Shown piece by piece: positions 17,952 to 27,103 of a stretch of DNA of 64,000 nt (positions are counted from its first letter, which is position 1; every line of letters begins with the position of its first letter). The stretch is from Paenibacillus wulumuqiensis (GTDB lineage Bacteria; Bacillota; Bacilli; Paenibacillales; Paenibacillaceae): NCBI RefSeq assembly GCF_000971965.1, contig NZ_LAQP01000014.1, positions 62,001 to 126,000 on the forward strand, written 5' to 3'. The translations under genes and the position numbers were made by a program. Under the pieces are notes generated by a model. That model did not search any database. It was not told the origin of the DNA and worked only from the letters and a program-made list of their open reading frames with translations.

Positions 17952-19244
17952 ATGAGAAGAAATAAATTCCTATCGACCGGCATGCTGCTGCTGGCGATTA
18001 TGCTGGTATTATCTGCCTGTGCAGGAGGCAGTCAGCCTTCACAGAGCGCAGAGGGCGGAGAGACCGGCGGCAAGACAAAGATTACGTTCTGGACACCGTT
18101 CAGCGGTGGCGATGGTGAGTTCATGACGGCCATGATTGACAAGTTCAATCAGGAAAATAAAGAGATTCAGGTCGAACAGCTGAGCAACCGCTCGGAAGAT
18201 TATTATACCAAGCTGCAGACTTCCCTGGCGTCGGATCAGGCTCCTGATCTGGCTGTACTGCACTCCTCCCGGATGCCGCAGTTTGTGCCATCCGGCTATG
18301 TGACACCGCTGGACGATCTGGCTTCATCCGCCGGCGTCAATTGGGATGAATTTAACCCGACGATTCTGGAGTCGACCATTTATGATAATCAGCATTATTC
18401 GATTCCACTCGATACGCATGCGATTGTTATGTATTACAACAAGAAATATCTGGAGCAGGCCGGTGTACTCAAGGACGGCAAGCCCGTATTTGAACAGTCT
18501 CCGGAAGGATTCACCGAGTTCCTGACCAAAATCAAAAATGCCGTTCCGGCAGACGTGGCACCGCTCGCTCAGCCAAGTGTACGGATTGACGCCTACTGGA
18601 TGTTCTGGGGCTTCTACAACCAGCTGACCGGTGGAGGCAAGTTCTACGATGCCAATGGCAAAGCTGAGCTGAATAACCCGCAGGCGCTGGAAGCACTGGA
18701 ATACGTGAACAGCCTGTATACATCCAAGCTGATTCCGCCCAATGTCAATGATGCCGTCAAACTGTTCCAGGATCAGAAAGCCGCAATAGTCATTACTGGT
18801 GTATGGAGTACCGGTGCATTTGAGAATATCAAAGGTCTGGACTTTGGCGTCGTACCGATGCCGCAAATCTATGATCAGCCGGCAACATGGGGTGATTCCC
18901 ATACTCTGGCACTGCCGAAGCACAGCAAGGAAGACCCTGCCAAGCAGCAGGCCGCACTGACTTTCGCCAACTGGCTCGCCCAGCATGGGGACATGTGGGC
19001 CAAAGCCGGTCATATCCCGAGCGTAACCAAGGTGCTGGATTCGCAGGAATTCAAGGATCTGCCATACCGCAGTGACTATGCGAAGTCCGCTGATTTCGTC
19101 AAATACTGGCCTCGTAACGAGAAACAGGGTCAGGTCAACGATAATGTAATCAAGGAATTCGAGAAAATGATGGCAGGCAAACAGGACCCGGCGACCACGC
19201 TGGAAAAATCCAATGCCGTGATCGATAAAACGACAGGCCAGTAA
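17952..19244 (+). CDS. Sugar ABC transporter substrate-binding lipoprotein
   Basis: 430 residues with a lipoprotein signal peptide ending LSAC (acylated Cys23), a Gly/Ser-rich linker, then a family-1 solute-binding fold from ~38 (KITFWTPFSGGDGEFM). It delivers sugar, probably an oligosaccharide, to the two permeases that follow. It is closely related to the anchored sensor at 12884. GGGAGGTC precedes the ATG and is embedded in the 17861-17946 inverted repeat. A hairpin after the stop codon probably sets the ratio of binding protein to permease. Ligand specificity is inferred from the adjacent GH43 and GH2 enzymes. Confidence 0.92.
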   Translation: MRRNKFLSTGMLLLAIMLVLSACAGGSQPSQSAEGGETGGKTKITFWTPFSGGDGEFMTAMIDKFNQENKEIQVEQLSNRSEDYYTKLQTSLASDQAPDLAVLHSSRMPQFVPSGYVTPLDDLASSAGVNWDEFNPTILESTIYDNQHYSIPLDTHAIVMYYNKKYLEQAGVLKDGKPVFEQSPEGFTEFLTKIKNAVPADVAPLAQPSVRIDAYWMFWGFYNQLTGGGKFYDANGKAELNNPQALEALEYVNSLYTSKLIPPNVNDAVKLFQDQKAAIVITGVWSTGAFENIKGLDFGVVPMPQIYDQPATWGDSHTLALPKHSKEDPAKQQAALTFANWLAQHGDMWAKAGHIPSVTKVLDSQEFKDLPYRSDYAKSADFVKYWPRNEKQGQVNDNVIKEFEKMMAGKQDPATTLEKSNAVIDKTTGQ

Positions 19245-19259
19245 GGATGCAAAAGGCAT

Positions 19260-19291
19260 AGAGCGGAAAAGGCAGTCGCCGATTCCGCTCT
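19260..19291 (+). promoter_or_regulatory. Intra-operon hairpin after the binding-protein gene
   Basis: AGAGCGGAA pairs perfectly with TTCCGCTCT around a 14-nt loop, with no T run. It probably stabilises the upstream mRNA end, as is common between binding-protein and permease genes. Confidence 0.6.
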
Positions 19292-19392
19292 CTCCGCCTG
19301 TGCAGCCGTCTCCCTGGCACATAAATCGGATTGGCCCTGACTCGTCATGTCATGGCTGCACCGGATGAACGACAACAGAAAGGGGAATTATA

Positions 19393-20316
19393 ATGGCTGT
19401 CAAATCCATTGCACATAAAAAAAGCATAACGAGGGGCAGCAGAGGACTGGCCCGTCAGGGCTGGGTAACCGGTGTGATGATGGTACTGCCGTATACGATA
19501 TTTTTTCTGCTGTTCTCGTTGTTCCCGATCCTGTACGGGCTGCGGGTCAGCTTTTACGACTGGTCGCTGCTGGGAGACAAGGAGTTTATCGGCTTCCTCA
19601 ACTATACGACCCTGCTTCAGGATGAAGAGTTTCGCAATAATCTGCTGCACACGGTGCTGTTCACTATTGTCAGCGTACCGCTAATTTGCGGAATCGGGTT
19701 GCTGCTGGCTGTGCTGATCCATGGTATCCGGCGGGGACAGGCTTTTTTTCGGGCTGCGGTATTTATGCCGTATGTATTGTCCGTCTCCGTTATTTCCAGC
19801 ATATGGGTGATTTTCCTTCAGCCATACAGTGGATTGTTCAACCAGATTCTGCGCACACTCGGTCTGATCAACAGTGAAATATTCTGGCTGTCCGAGCCGC
19901 TGCTGGCCTGGGCTTCGATTATTATGTCTACAATCTGGTGGACGGTCGGTTTTGTATTTGTACTGTTTCTGGCGGGGCTGCAGGATATTCCGGCGTCCTT
20001 TTACGAAGCTGGACAGATCGAAGGGGCGAACCGCTGGCAGACCTTCTGGCATATTACGTTCCCGTCATTGTCGCGTATTACCATTCTGGTCGTGGTTCTG
20101 CAGACGATTGCTTCCTTCAAAATATTCGGGCAATCCAAACTGATCACTGGCGGCGGACCGGCAGGCGCGACCAAAACCGTCGTGTTTTCCATTTATGAAA
20201 ACGGATTCCAGACATTCCAGATGGGTTATGCATCAGCGATTGCCTTTGTGCTGATGATTGTCATTCTGGTCATCTCTGTACTGCAGACACTGGTGCTGCG
20301 CAAATTTGAATCATAA
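19393..20316 (+). CDS. Sugar ABC transporter permease (MalF/UgpA type)
   Basis: 307 residues with six main transmembrane helices. The first is YTIFFLLFSLFPILYGL, and the EAA loop near residue 205 reads YEAGQIEGANRWQTFWHITFPSL, the CUT1-family contact with the ATPase. AGAAAGGGG lies upstream of the ATG. It pairs with the permease that starts 15 bases after its stop. No ATP-binding gene occurs anywhere in this operon, so the complex probably uses a shared MsmX-type ATPase encoded elsewhere. Confidence 0.94.
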   Translation: MAVKSIAHKKSITRGSRGLARQGWVTGVMMVLPYTIFFLLFSLFPILYGLRVSFYDWSLLGDKEFIGFLNYTTLLQDEEFRNNLLHTVLFTIVSVPLICGIGLLLAVLIHGIRRGQAFFRAAVFMPYVLSVSVISSIWVIFLQPYSGLFNQILRTLGLINSEIFWLSEPLLAWASIIMSTIWWTVGFVFVLFLAGLQDIPASFYEAGQIEGANRWQTFWHITFPSLSRITILVVVLQTIASFKIFGQSKLITGGGPAGATKTVVFSIYENGFQTFQMGYASAIAFVLMIVILVISVLQTLVLRKFES

Positions 20317-20331
20317 GGAGGGAACAGGCAG

Positions 20332-21150
20332 ATGACAACAATGGACCGGGCGTATATGTATGTGAGCCGGATTGTAGCTGTACTGCTGGCAATCTTTTTC
20401 CTGATCCCGATTATATGGATGCTGCTGCTGTCATTTACACCCGAAGGTCAGCCGATCTTCGGTGATGGATTTCATTTTTCGTTTACCAACTATGCCAAGG
20501 TGCTCAGTCAGGCACCCATCTTTGGCTGGATGGGCAACAGTCTGATCGTCTCGGTCGTTACGACCGCACTCGTGCTGCTGCTGTCTTCCATGGCGGCCTA
20601 TGCATTCTCACGGATTCGCTTTCCGGGCAGTAAAGTACTGTTTTTCCTGTTTCTGTCTGCGATGATGATCCCGGCGGAAGCGACGCTGATTCCGCTGTAC
20701 CTGTTCATGAGAGACATCGGTCTGCTCGGTACACGTACTTCGCTGATTCTGCCGGCTGTTGCCGGACCGATGGGGATCTTCATTATGAAGCAGTTCTTCG
20801 ACGGACTGCCCAAGGATCTGGAAGAAGCCGCCCGTATCGATGGCGCCGGTTTCTTCAAAATCTGGTATCGCATCTTCCTGCCGCTGTCCCGTCCGGCTCT
20901 GGCCGCACTCGGCATTTTTACTTTTATCGGGGCATGGAATGATTATGTATGGCCGCTGATCTCGATCTCGGACAAGGCATTCATGACCATCACGCTCGGT
21001 CTGCCGATGTTCCAGAGCTCCTATGTGCAGCAGTATGCACTGCCGATGACGGCCAATGCACTGGCTGCCATTCCGGTACTGCTCATATTCCTGCTATTCC
21101 AGAAGCAGATCATCAAGGGGATCGCTTTTACAGGCGGCAAAGAAATGTAG
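20332..21150 (+). CDS. Sugar ABC transporter permease (MalG/UgpE type)
   Basis: 272 residues with six transmembrane helices. The EAA loop near residue 164 reads EEAARIDGAGFFKIWYRIFL, and the C-terminus ends GIAFTGGKEM, close to the usual CUT1 ending. AGGAGGGA precedes ATG 20332. It forms the heterodimeric channel with the preceding permease. Confidence 0.94.
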   Translation: MTTMDRAYMYVSRIVAVLLAIFFLIPIIWMLLLSFTPEGQPIFGDGFHFSFTNYAKVLSQAPIFGWMGNSLIVSVVTTALVLLLSSMAAYAFSRIRFPGSKVLFFLFLSAMMIPAEATLIPLYLFMRDIGLLGTRTSLILPAVAGPMGIFIMKQFFDGLPKDLEEAARIDGAGFFKIWYRIFLPLSRPALAALGIFTFIGAWNDYVWPLISISDKAFMTITLGLPMFQSSYVQQYALPMTANALAAIPVLLIFLLFQKQIIKGIAFTGGKEM

Positions 21151-21255
21151 CAGGGGCGTGCGGGGGGCAGACTTGTTCTTTCCGCAGCAGATGAACTCAG
21201 CAAGAGATTCAGTAAGACACTACCAACTATCCAATTTATAAGGAGGCTGTATGTA

Positions 21256-23082
21256 ATGAACGTATCTGCCGAACAATCCACTGGAAATAACCACTCTGCA
21301 CCTGCCATACCGAGGCCGGAGTATCCAAGACCGCAGCTAGTACGCGAACAGTGGCTCAATCTGAACGGAGCCTGGGAATTTGCGTTTGATGATCAGCGCA
21401 GAGGAGATCGGGAGCGCTGGTATATGTCCGGTCAGGGAGCGTTTGATCGGGAGATTCAGGTGCCGTTTACGTTTCAGAGTGAGCTGAGCGGGATCGGAGA
21501 GACCGGTTTTCATGATCTGGTATGGTATCGCAGGCAGCTGGATATTCCGACAGACTGGACGGGGAAAAGAGTGCTGCTGCATTTTGGTGCTGTCGATTAC
21601 AAGGCGACCGTGTGGGTCAATGGCAAATGGGCAGTATCGCATGAAGGCGGACATACGCCTTTTCAGGCGGATATTACCGATCTGCTGGACGCGCACAATG
21701 AAGTGGTCGTGCGGGTGGAGGATTACAGCAAGGACGTTACCCTGCCGAGAGGCAAGCAGTACTGGAAAGAAGACTCTGCCAGCATTTTCTATACCCGGAC
21801 AACCGGGATCTGGCAGACGGTATGGCTGGAGCCGGTGGAGGAGTGTCATTTGCATCAGGTAAAGTTCACGCCGGATATCGACCGCAATGAGATCGGCATC
21901 CGCCTGTTTTACCCGGAAACTTCGCTGCAGCAGATGATTGCTGCCGGCACTTCCCTCACTGCGCGTCTAACGGTATCTTTTGCAGGGGAGATGGTGACGC
22001 AGGATGAGTTCCTGGTGACTCATCCCGAGCAGATCCGCTCGATCGGACTGAATGATTTTAACGATCATGGATTGGGACGCTGGTGGACGCCCGAATCGCC
22101 GAATCTGTACGATATCCGTCTGGAGCTGCTGCGGGATCAGGTCGTGGTGGACCGGGTGGACAGTTATTTTGGCATGCGCAAGATCTCGATCGAGAATGGC
22201 AAGCTGAATCTGAACAATCGTCCGTATTTCCTGCGTCTCGTACTGGATCAAGGGTATTTCCCGGATGGTATCCTGACTGCGCCAACCGACGAGGCGCTGC
22301 TGCGGGATATCGAGCTGACCCAGGCGATGGGATTCAACGGGGTGCGCAAGCATCAGAAGATGGAGGACCCGCGCTTTCTGTACTGGTGTGATCGCAAAGG
22401 TCTGCTCGTCTGGGGCGAGGCGGCCAATGCTTACAGCTATTCCGAGCAGTATGTCCGCCGCTTCCTCCATGAATGGCAGGAAATTATCGAGCGGGATTAC
22501 AATCATCCGTCCATTATCGTGTGGGTGCCGATGAATGAGAGCTGGGGCATTCCGAATGTGCAGGTCGATCAGCGTCAGCAGCAGCATGGACTAACGCTGT
22601 ATCATCTGACCCGTTCCCTCGATCCGACCCGTCCGGTCATTTATAATGACGGCTGGGAGATGATGGATACCGATCTGGTCGCGATTCATGATTATGAATG
22701 GCGGGAAGAGGTGCTCACCGAGCGGTATGCGGATGTAAATACGGCTGTAAATGCCATGCCGGGCAGCCGCCGCATCTTCGTAGGCGGTGCCGGTTATAAG
22801 GGACAGCCTGTACTGGTGACCGAATTTGGCGGTATTGCCTACAAGAAGAGCGAGTGGGAAGGTTGGGGGTATTCCGGCGCTGATAATGATGAGGATTATC
22901 TCAGCCGGCTGCAGGCAGTGATCCGTCCGATGCATCTGTCACCGATTGTGCAGGGTTTCTGCTATACCCAGCTGACCGATGTAGAGCAGGAGATCAATGG
23001 CCTGCTGACCTATGATCGTGCACCGAAGGTCCCGCTGGAACAAATCCGGGCGATTGTGATGAACAAGCCAGTTGAACAATAA
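21256..23082 (+). CDS. GH2-family glycosidase, cytoplasmic
   Basis: 608 residues and no signal peptide. The domains are an N-terminal jelly roll (~25-195, with VPFTFQSELSG and WVNGKWAVSHEGGHTPF), an immunoglobulin-like domain (~200-315) and a TIM barrel. The acid/base Glu428 sits in the family motif MNESWG and the nucleophile Glu523 in TEFGG. It is short for GH2, having no C-terminal accessory domains. Members include beta-galactosidases, beta-glucuronidases and arabinopyranosidases; here it would hydrolyse the imported oligosaccharide. AAGGAGGC precedes the start. A strong terminator follows, so it closes the operon. Confidence 0.92.
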   Translation: MNVSAEQSTGNNHSAPAIPRPEYPRPQLVREQWLNLNGAWEFAFDDQRRGDRERWYMSGQGAFDREIQVPFTFQSELSGIGETGFHDLVWYRRQLDIPTDWTGKRVLLHFGAVDYKATVWVNGKWAVSHEGGHTPFQADITDLLDAHNEVVVRVEDYSKDVTLPRGKQYWKEDSASIFYTRTTGIWQTVWLEPVEECHLHQVKFTPDIDRNEIGIRLFYPETSLQQMIAAGTSLTARLTVSFAGEMVTQDEFLVTHPEQIRSIGLNDFNDHGLGRWWTPESPNLYDIRLELLRDQVVVDRVDSYFGMRKISIENGKLNLNNRPYFLRLVLDQGYFPDGILTAPTDEALLRDIELTQAMGFNGVRKHQKMEDPRFLYWCDRKGLLVWGEAANAYSYSEQYVRRFLHEWQEIIERDYNHPSIIVWVPMNESWGIPNVQVDQRQQQHGLTLYHLTRSLDPTRPVIYNDGWEMMDTDLVAIHDYEWREEVLTERYADVNTAVNAMPGSRRIFVGGAGYKGQPVLVTEFGGIAYKKSEWEGWGYSGADNDEDYLSRLQAVIRPMHLSPIVQGFCYTQLTDVEQEINGLLTYDRAPKVPLEQIRAIVMNKPVEQ

Positions 23083-23096
23083 GGGATGCGAAATGG

Positions 23097-23139
23097 AAAG
23101 ACCTGCAGTACCTGTATGATCAGGTGCTGCAGGTCTTTT
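23097..23139 (+). terminator. Intrinsic terminator of the sugar operon
   Basis: AAAGACCTGCAG pairs with CTGCAGGTCTTT across an 18-nt loop and ends in T4. Confidence 0.88.
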
Positions 23140-23279
23140 GCCTTTTCGATTCGGCAAGGAAGAGCGATGACAGATCATTGCGTGAACATGGATACCGGTA
23201 AAATGAATCTGCGCAACTTTTATTCTCCCAGCAGAGTATGTACTACCGGAAGCAAATTCATGACAAAGAAGGGATAAGA

Positions 23280-24218
23280 TTGAAAAAGCTCATTGCTGCC
23301 TCGATTGCAGCAGGATTGCTGCTCAGCTCCACACCTACATACGCATCACCCGTTAGCATTACCACGCCCGATCAGCAGACGATAAAAGGATCGGATGCAC
23401 AAATTCGCGAAGGAAGAAAACTGATACCGATCCGCGATCTTGCCAGAGCGATCGATGCCACTCTTGCTGTAGATTCGGTGCATCACAAGGTCACTCTGAA
23501 AAAGTGGGGAGAAGTATATACTTTTACAATTGGCAAAGCCAGATATCGCGTAAATAAGGATAACGATCCAACCTCGGAGCTTACTGTACCGTTTCAGCAG
23601 ATCAAGGGACGTACGTATATCCCTGTCAATTTCCTAATGCCATTGGGGTACCAAATTAGTACCAAAGGCAGTCAGCTGAGTATCCATTCCCCGCTCAGTG
23701 AAAAGGACAGACAGACACTGTATCACGGCGATCTTGCTTCAGCCCGGCAGCTGGCGACTGGACTGCTGAGTCAAATACCAAAGCATGGAGAGAAAAAGCT
23801 GCTGCAATTGCATTATGACCAAGAATCCGAGAGCGTGGAAAATCATTGTCTCTTTCCTGCTGGAAAAGCACTGCAGTTCTATCACATCACTGCAGACACA
23901 GTATCCTTTATCGAGTTTAAAGAAGATTTCCCTGTCATTACATGGCAGGCTCATCTTCCTCAAAATTCCTCCGATGCATTAAAAGATTTTCTGAATTTTA
24001 AATTGAAGGATAAATGGGGAAGTGTACCTGTGAAAAATACAGATTATTTGTACAATATGTATAGTTATCTTGGTGACAGCAGTATGTCCATCACCGGAAT
24101 TGTGAATGCTGATGGAGGTTACAACCGGACCGGATACGAATATGAGGTAGGTGGGGGCGTGACAGATGCGGGTGGGAAACTCTCTTTTGTTATGCCGGGA
24201 GAGCAGCGTACGGATTAA
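23280..24218 (+). CDS. Secreted protein with copper-amine-oxidase-N-like domain
   Basis: 312 residues from TTG 23280, preceded by AAGAAGGGA; an ATG at 23238 is in frame but would put 14 extra residues before the signal peptide (KKLIAASIAAGLLL, cleavage near TYASPV). Residues ~20-135 match the stalk domain often named copper amine oxidase N: REGRKLIPIRDLARAI, an intervening strand pair, then GRTYIPVNFL. The C-terminal ~170 residues are not recognised. Such stalk domains are common on surface proteins of Paenibacillus and bind no copper by themselves. It stands alone with its own terminator. Confidence 0.75.
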   Translation: MKKLIAASIAAGLLLSSTPTYASPVSITTPDQQTIKGSDAQIREGRKLIPIRDLARAIDATLAVDSVHHKVTLKKWGEVYTFTIGKARYRVNKDNDPTSELTVPFQQIKGRTYIPVNFLMPLGYQISTKGSQLSIHSPLSEKDRQTLYHGDLASARQLATGLLSQIPKHGEKKLLQLHYDQESESVENHCLFPAGKALQFYHITADTVSFIEFKEDFPVITWQAHLPQNSSDALKDFLNFKLKDKWGSVPVKNTDYLYNMYSYLGDSSMSITGIVNADGGYNRTGYEYEVGGGVTDAGGKLSFVMPGEQRTD

Positions 24219-24340
24219 GTATCGGATGCACAGACGAAAGTGTGAATAATTTTTATTTTCGATATAAAAAATGGAAGGATATTGGTCCATAGACTTTACG
24301 ATCAAAGTTCCACCGTCCTAACCAAATACAATCTCTCCAA

Positions 24341-24380
24341 AAGCCCGGATTACATGCTCCTATAGCATCCGGGCTTTTTC
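24341..24380 (+). terminator. Intrinsic terminator
   Basis: AAGCCCGGAT pairs with ATCCGGGCTT around a 16-nt loop and is followed by T5. It is the only clear element in the 24219-24547 gap. Confidence 0.88.
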
Positions 24381-24547
24381 CCTGTTACCCAAAATTTATT
24401 TTGATTAAAAAAGGAAATTACAGGGATATTTTGGTAAAATATAAGTAGCCCAGCTATCCCTTTTCAGAGCAAATCATGGGCTGACTACAAACTCAATGTT
24501 CACACGGCATACCCGGCAACCAACTCATTCAAAGGAATGGTGAACAC

Positions 24548-25609
24548 ATGAATATTAACGCACCGGATCATCCGGTATACCGCCTGGCTGCCATGGAGAC
24601 GACCGCCGAAGCACTGGAGCAGATGGGTCTGTCCTTTTTTACCGTACGCAAGCAAAAAGAGGCAGATCACTACTATCGTGCCCGGGAAAGTGCCATATCG
24701 GCTGATGTGCAAAATTGGCTAAAAAAGCAAGTTGTATACGCTTTCCGTTCATTTCGGCAGGAAAACAGCCGGGAGGAGAGCGAATTTATGGTAAGCGATT
24801 ATAATTTTGAAGTTCAGAAAAATGATACGCTGGCGATGCTGGAGCTGGATTCCTCCGAAGGAACGGTGGCTGAACGCAAGGAAGGTCTGATCTTTGCGCT
24901 GGAGCACCCGGATAGCGGGCTGGAAGATTCCAGCACTCATTTCCAGATGATTCAGATCCAGCTGGAAGACGAGAACATATACTGCTGCTTCTACCGCAAG
25001 CCCAAGCGCAGTATCGGTAAAAAGAAATTCGCTTTCAAAAACTCCGGAGAGCTGCAGTTTGCGGACAGTGAACTGCTGGAGATCGGTGGTCCGATCGACT
25101 TTTTTATCGTTGAAGATACGATTTTTATATCCAACTTGCGTCCGTTCGAGTATGCTTTTGATTATCAGGATCATATTAACGAGCTGCGGGATGAGAATCT
25201 GGAGCGGATCACGGCGCTGCCTTTCTTTGATGGAGAGGAATCCAACCGGGAAGAGTTCGAGGACAGCTGCCGCCAGTACTTCTATTCACGCAGCCTGGCG
25301 CAGATTCAGCCGGAGACAATTGAAGTGCTGCAGCGCAATTTTGAAGACCGGTGTGAAGAGCTCAAGCTGATCCGGCGCAAAATGCCGCGTCAGCCCGAAC
25401 GGGCGGAGGCTTACCGGCGAAAGTACCGTGCATTGTGGGAACTGTATGACTTTATCGATCTGGACAAGCGCAAAATCCGGTTCCATAAGGATCAGGAGCC
25501 CAAGACGCTGATCCAGTTCTTTTCCGATAAGATTGTCCAGTCTTTCCTGACCGGAGAATATGGAGTGGCTGTGAGTTACGAGAATTCGGCAGATGAGCCG
25601 ACTGCATGA
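24548..25609 (+). CDS. KwaB-like (DUF4868) protein, Kiwa-type phage defence
   Basis: 353 residues, soluble, no signal peptide. The central-to-C-terminal part has the character of DUF4868: a run of hydrophobic strands with GPIDFFIVEDTIFISNLRPF and then EYAFDYQDHINELRDENL, followed by a helical region rich in charged residues. In the Kiwa system, KwaB is the DNA-binding partner of the membrane protein KwaA. Here the next gene, 19 bases downstream, encodes a four-helix membrane protein resembling KwaA, which supports the call. The order B then A is opposite to the described Kiwa operons. Recognition is by motif memory, not by search. Confidence 0.7.
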   Translation: MNINAPDHPVYRLAAMETTAEALEQMGLSFFTVRKQKEADHYYRARESAISADVQNWLKKQVVYAFRSFRQENSREESEFMVSDYNFEVQKNDTLAMLELDSSEGTVAERKEGLIFALEHPDSGLEDSSTHFQMIQIQLEDENIYCCFYRKPKRSIGKKKFAFKNSGELQFADSELLEIGGPIDFFIVEDTIFISNLRPFEYAFDYQDHINELRDENLERITALPFFDGEESNREEFEDSCRQYFYSRSLAQIQPETIEVLQRNFEDRCEELKLIRRKMPRQPERAEAYRRKYRALWELYDFIDLDKRKIRFHKDQEPKTLIQFFSDKIVQSFLTGEYGVAVSYENSADEPTA

Positions 25610-25628
25610 GTGATGAGAAGGGGGCCGT

Positions 25629-26294
25629 ATGATGTGGACCAAAAGAGAGCAGGTACTAATGTGGATCACCGCGTATATACCGCTCCTGATCGTCATGTTC
25701 AGCGGATTTATTTACCATAACGACCTGCTGCCTGCCGGACTGACCAAGGACAAGCTCGAAGACATGTTCACCCGCTGGTGGGTTGTGGAACTGGTCTTTC
25801 TCGTGACCGTCCTGCTCATCTCGCTGGGATTGTACCGGCTGGTCATCTGGTGGCTGCTGCGTGGACTGGAGGAACGGCTCGCCACCCGCACCATCGGCCG
25901 GGAAGTGTCGATCCGCCAGTATGAGAAGATTAGCGTCAATGACTATACCTTTTTCCTGCTGACCTTGCTGCTGCCGCAGATTGTTGTCGACTACTCCTCG
26001 GTGGTCAATCTGACGGTGTCGATGTTTATCATTATTTTTATTATTACGGTGTATGTAAAGACAGACAGCATCGCGACCTGCCCGCTGTTCTTCGTATCCG
26101 GGAGGCAGGTGTATCAGGGAATCATCTCCAATCGGACCCGGGATGAGGAAGAGATCAATCCGGATGTACGCCGCAGCGCCGTACTGATCGTCCGCGAGAA
26201 AGACATGAATCTGGATGTCAAATACCGCGCTCAGGTGCTGGTCAGCAATGTCTACATGATCCAACCGTCTGAAAAAGAGCAGGAAGACGTATAG
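25629..26294 (+). CDS. KwaA-like four-helix membrane protein
   Basis: 221 residues. Four transmembrane segments are visible at ~9-29, ~50-75, ~104-122 and ~124-142, followed by a cytoplasmic tail of ~75 residues with a strand-rich pattern (RRSAVLIVREKD, VKYRAQVLVSNVYMI). The segment NDYTFFLLTLLLPQIVVDYS and the later PLFFVSGRQVYQGI recall KwaA of Kiwa, which detects phage attachment at the membrane. An AGAAGGGGG site precedes the ATG. It is co-transcribed with the DUF4868 gene, and its last codons lie inside the left arm of the terminator. Confidence 0.62.
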   Translation: MMWTKREQVLMWITAYIPLLIVMFSGFIYHNDLLPAGLTKDKLEDMFTRWWVVELVFLVTVLLISLGLYRLVIWWLLRGLEERLATRTIGREVSIRQYEKISVNDYTFFLLTLLLPQIVVDYSSVVNLTVSMFIIIFIITVYVKTDSIATCPLFFVSGRQVYQGIISNRTRDEEEINPDVRRSAVLIVREKDMNLDVKYRAQVLVSNVYMIQPSEKEQEDV

Positions 26295-26310
26295 TCTCCT
26301 GCTCTTTTTT
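26272..26310. terminator. Bidirectional terminator
   Basis: AAAAAGAGCAGGA pairs with TCCTGCTCTTTTT. The left arm overlaps the end of the KwaA-like gene; the hairpin also serves the convergent gene ending at 26327. Confidence 0.85.
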
Positions 26311-26326
26311 GATGTAAATGGCCAAT

Positions 26327-26833
26327 CTAGCGTACTTCAATGGCAAATGCTGCGGAAGTATCGCCAAGTGTGTATTCGGTATTTTCCTTGATCCATGAAG
26401 CGCTTAAGGCATAGTAATAAGTACCTTTGGCTGCTGGTGCAGCGAAACTGCCATTTTGGAGAGGGATATTTACCGGCTGGTTATTGACGAACTGCTGAAC
26501 GATTAGCTCATTCGGTGCAGGATCATAAGGATAGCCAACATGGATTATGGTGTTTGCAGGCACAATAGCAGGTTCTTTCCCTGTCATTGCGTCTTGGCCT
26601 CCTACACTATCGGCACAGCCCTGGTTCCAGCAGTAAGTGGTCTGCACCCAGGGAATTGCTGTCTTACCGGCTGTGATCGTTGGCGCAGGCGGCTTGTCAG
26701 CACTCCAGTCAACCGGAGGATGGCCAGCAGCAGGAGCGATAGCCGGAGGAATAGTAGACTCAAAAAGTCGCGGTACCATAAGCACAGATACAACCACAAT
26801 AATGGCGGTAATCAGCCAACCTCTTTTTCTCAT
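26327..26833 (-). CDS. Membrane-anchored protein with YCW motif, unknown function
   Basis: 168 residues from ATG 26833, behind GAGGTGG; a GTG three codons upstream is less well placed. Residues ~4-22 form an N-terminal anchor (GWLITAIIVVVSVLMVP), then a Pro/Ala-rich linker and an extracellular beta-rich domain with TTYCWNQGCADSVGG, whose two cysteines are close enough for a disulphide. This TYCW pattern recurs in uncharacterised Bacillota surface proteins. It lies between the Kiwa-like pair and the MNT-HEPN gene but has no evident link to either. Confidence 0.65.
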   Translation of the reverse strand: MRKRGWLITAIIVVVSVLMVPRLFESTIPPAIAPAAGHPPVDWSADKPPAPTITAGKTAIPWVQTTYCWNQGCADSVGGQDAMTGKEPAIVPANTIIHVGYPYDPAPNELIVQQFVNNQPVNIPLQNGSFAAPAAKGTYYYALSASWIKENTEYTLGDTSAAFAIEVR

Positions 26834-26952
26834 AGCAACCACCTCAAAGCAATAGACGATACAAATGGAAAAAAGTTACATACACCCGTTCCAACCACAT
26901 AATGCCATACGCACAGAACGGGGGAAAGGAAATAAAGACAAAGGACGACATT

Positions 26953-27001
26953 GGAGCCGGGGAATCTACATTTCCTACTAATTCGTAGATTCCCCGGCTC
27001 C
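26953..27001. repeat. Perfect 17-bp inverted repeat, 15-bp loop
   Basis: GGAGCCGGGGAATCTAC (26953-26969) is exactly complementary to 26985-27001. There is no adjoining T run on either strand, so it is not a classical terminator. It lies in the ~270-base gap between the YCW gene and the MNT-HEPN gene. Confidence 0.85.
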
Positions 27002-27103
27002 GCGGGAAGACGTGTCCTTATTCCTTTTCGAAGTGGATGCTGCTCAATCAGGAAATATTATCCACCTGTTATCACTTCATCATGCCTGACTTGATGCGCA
27101 TAA

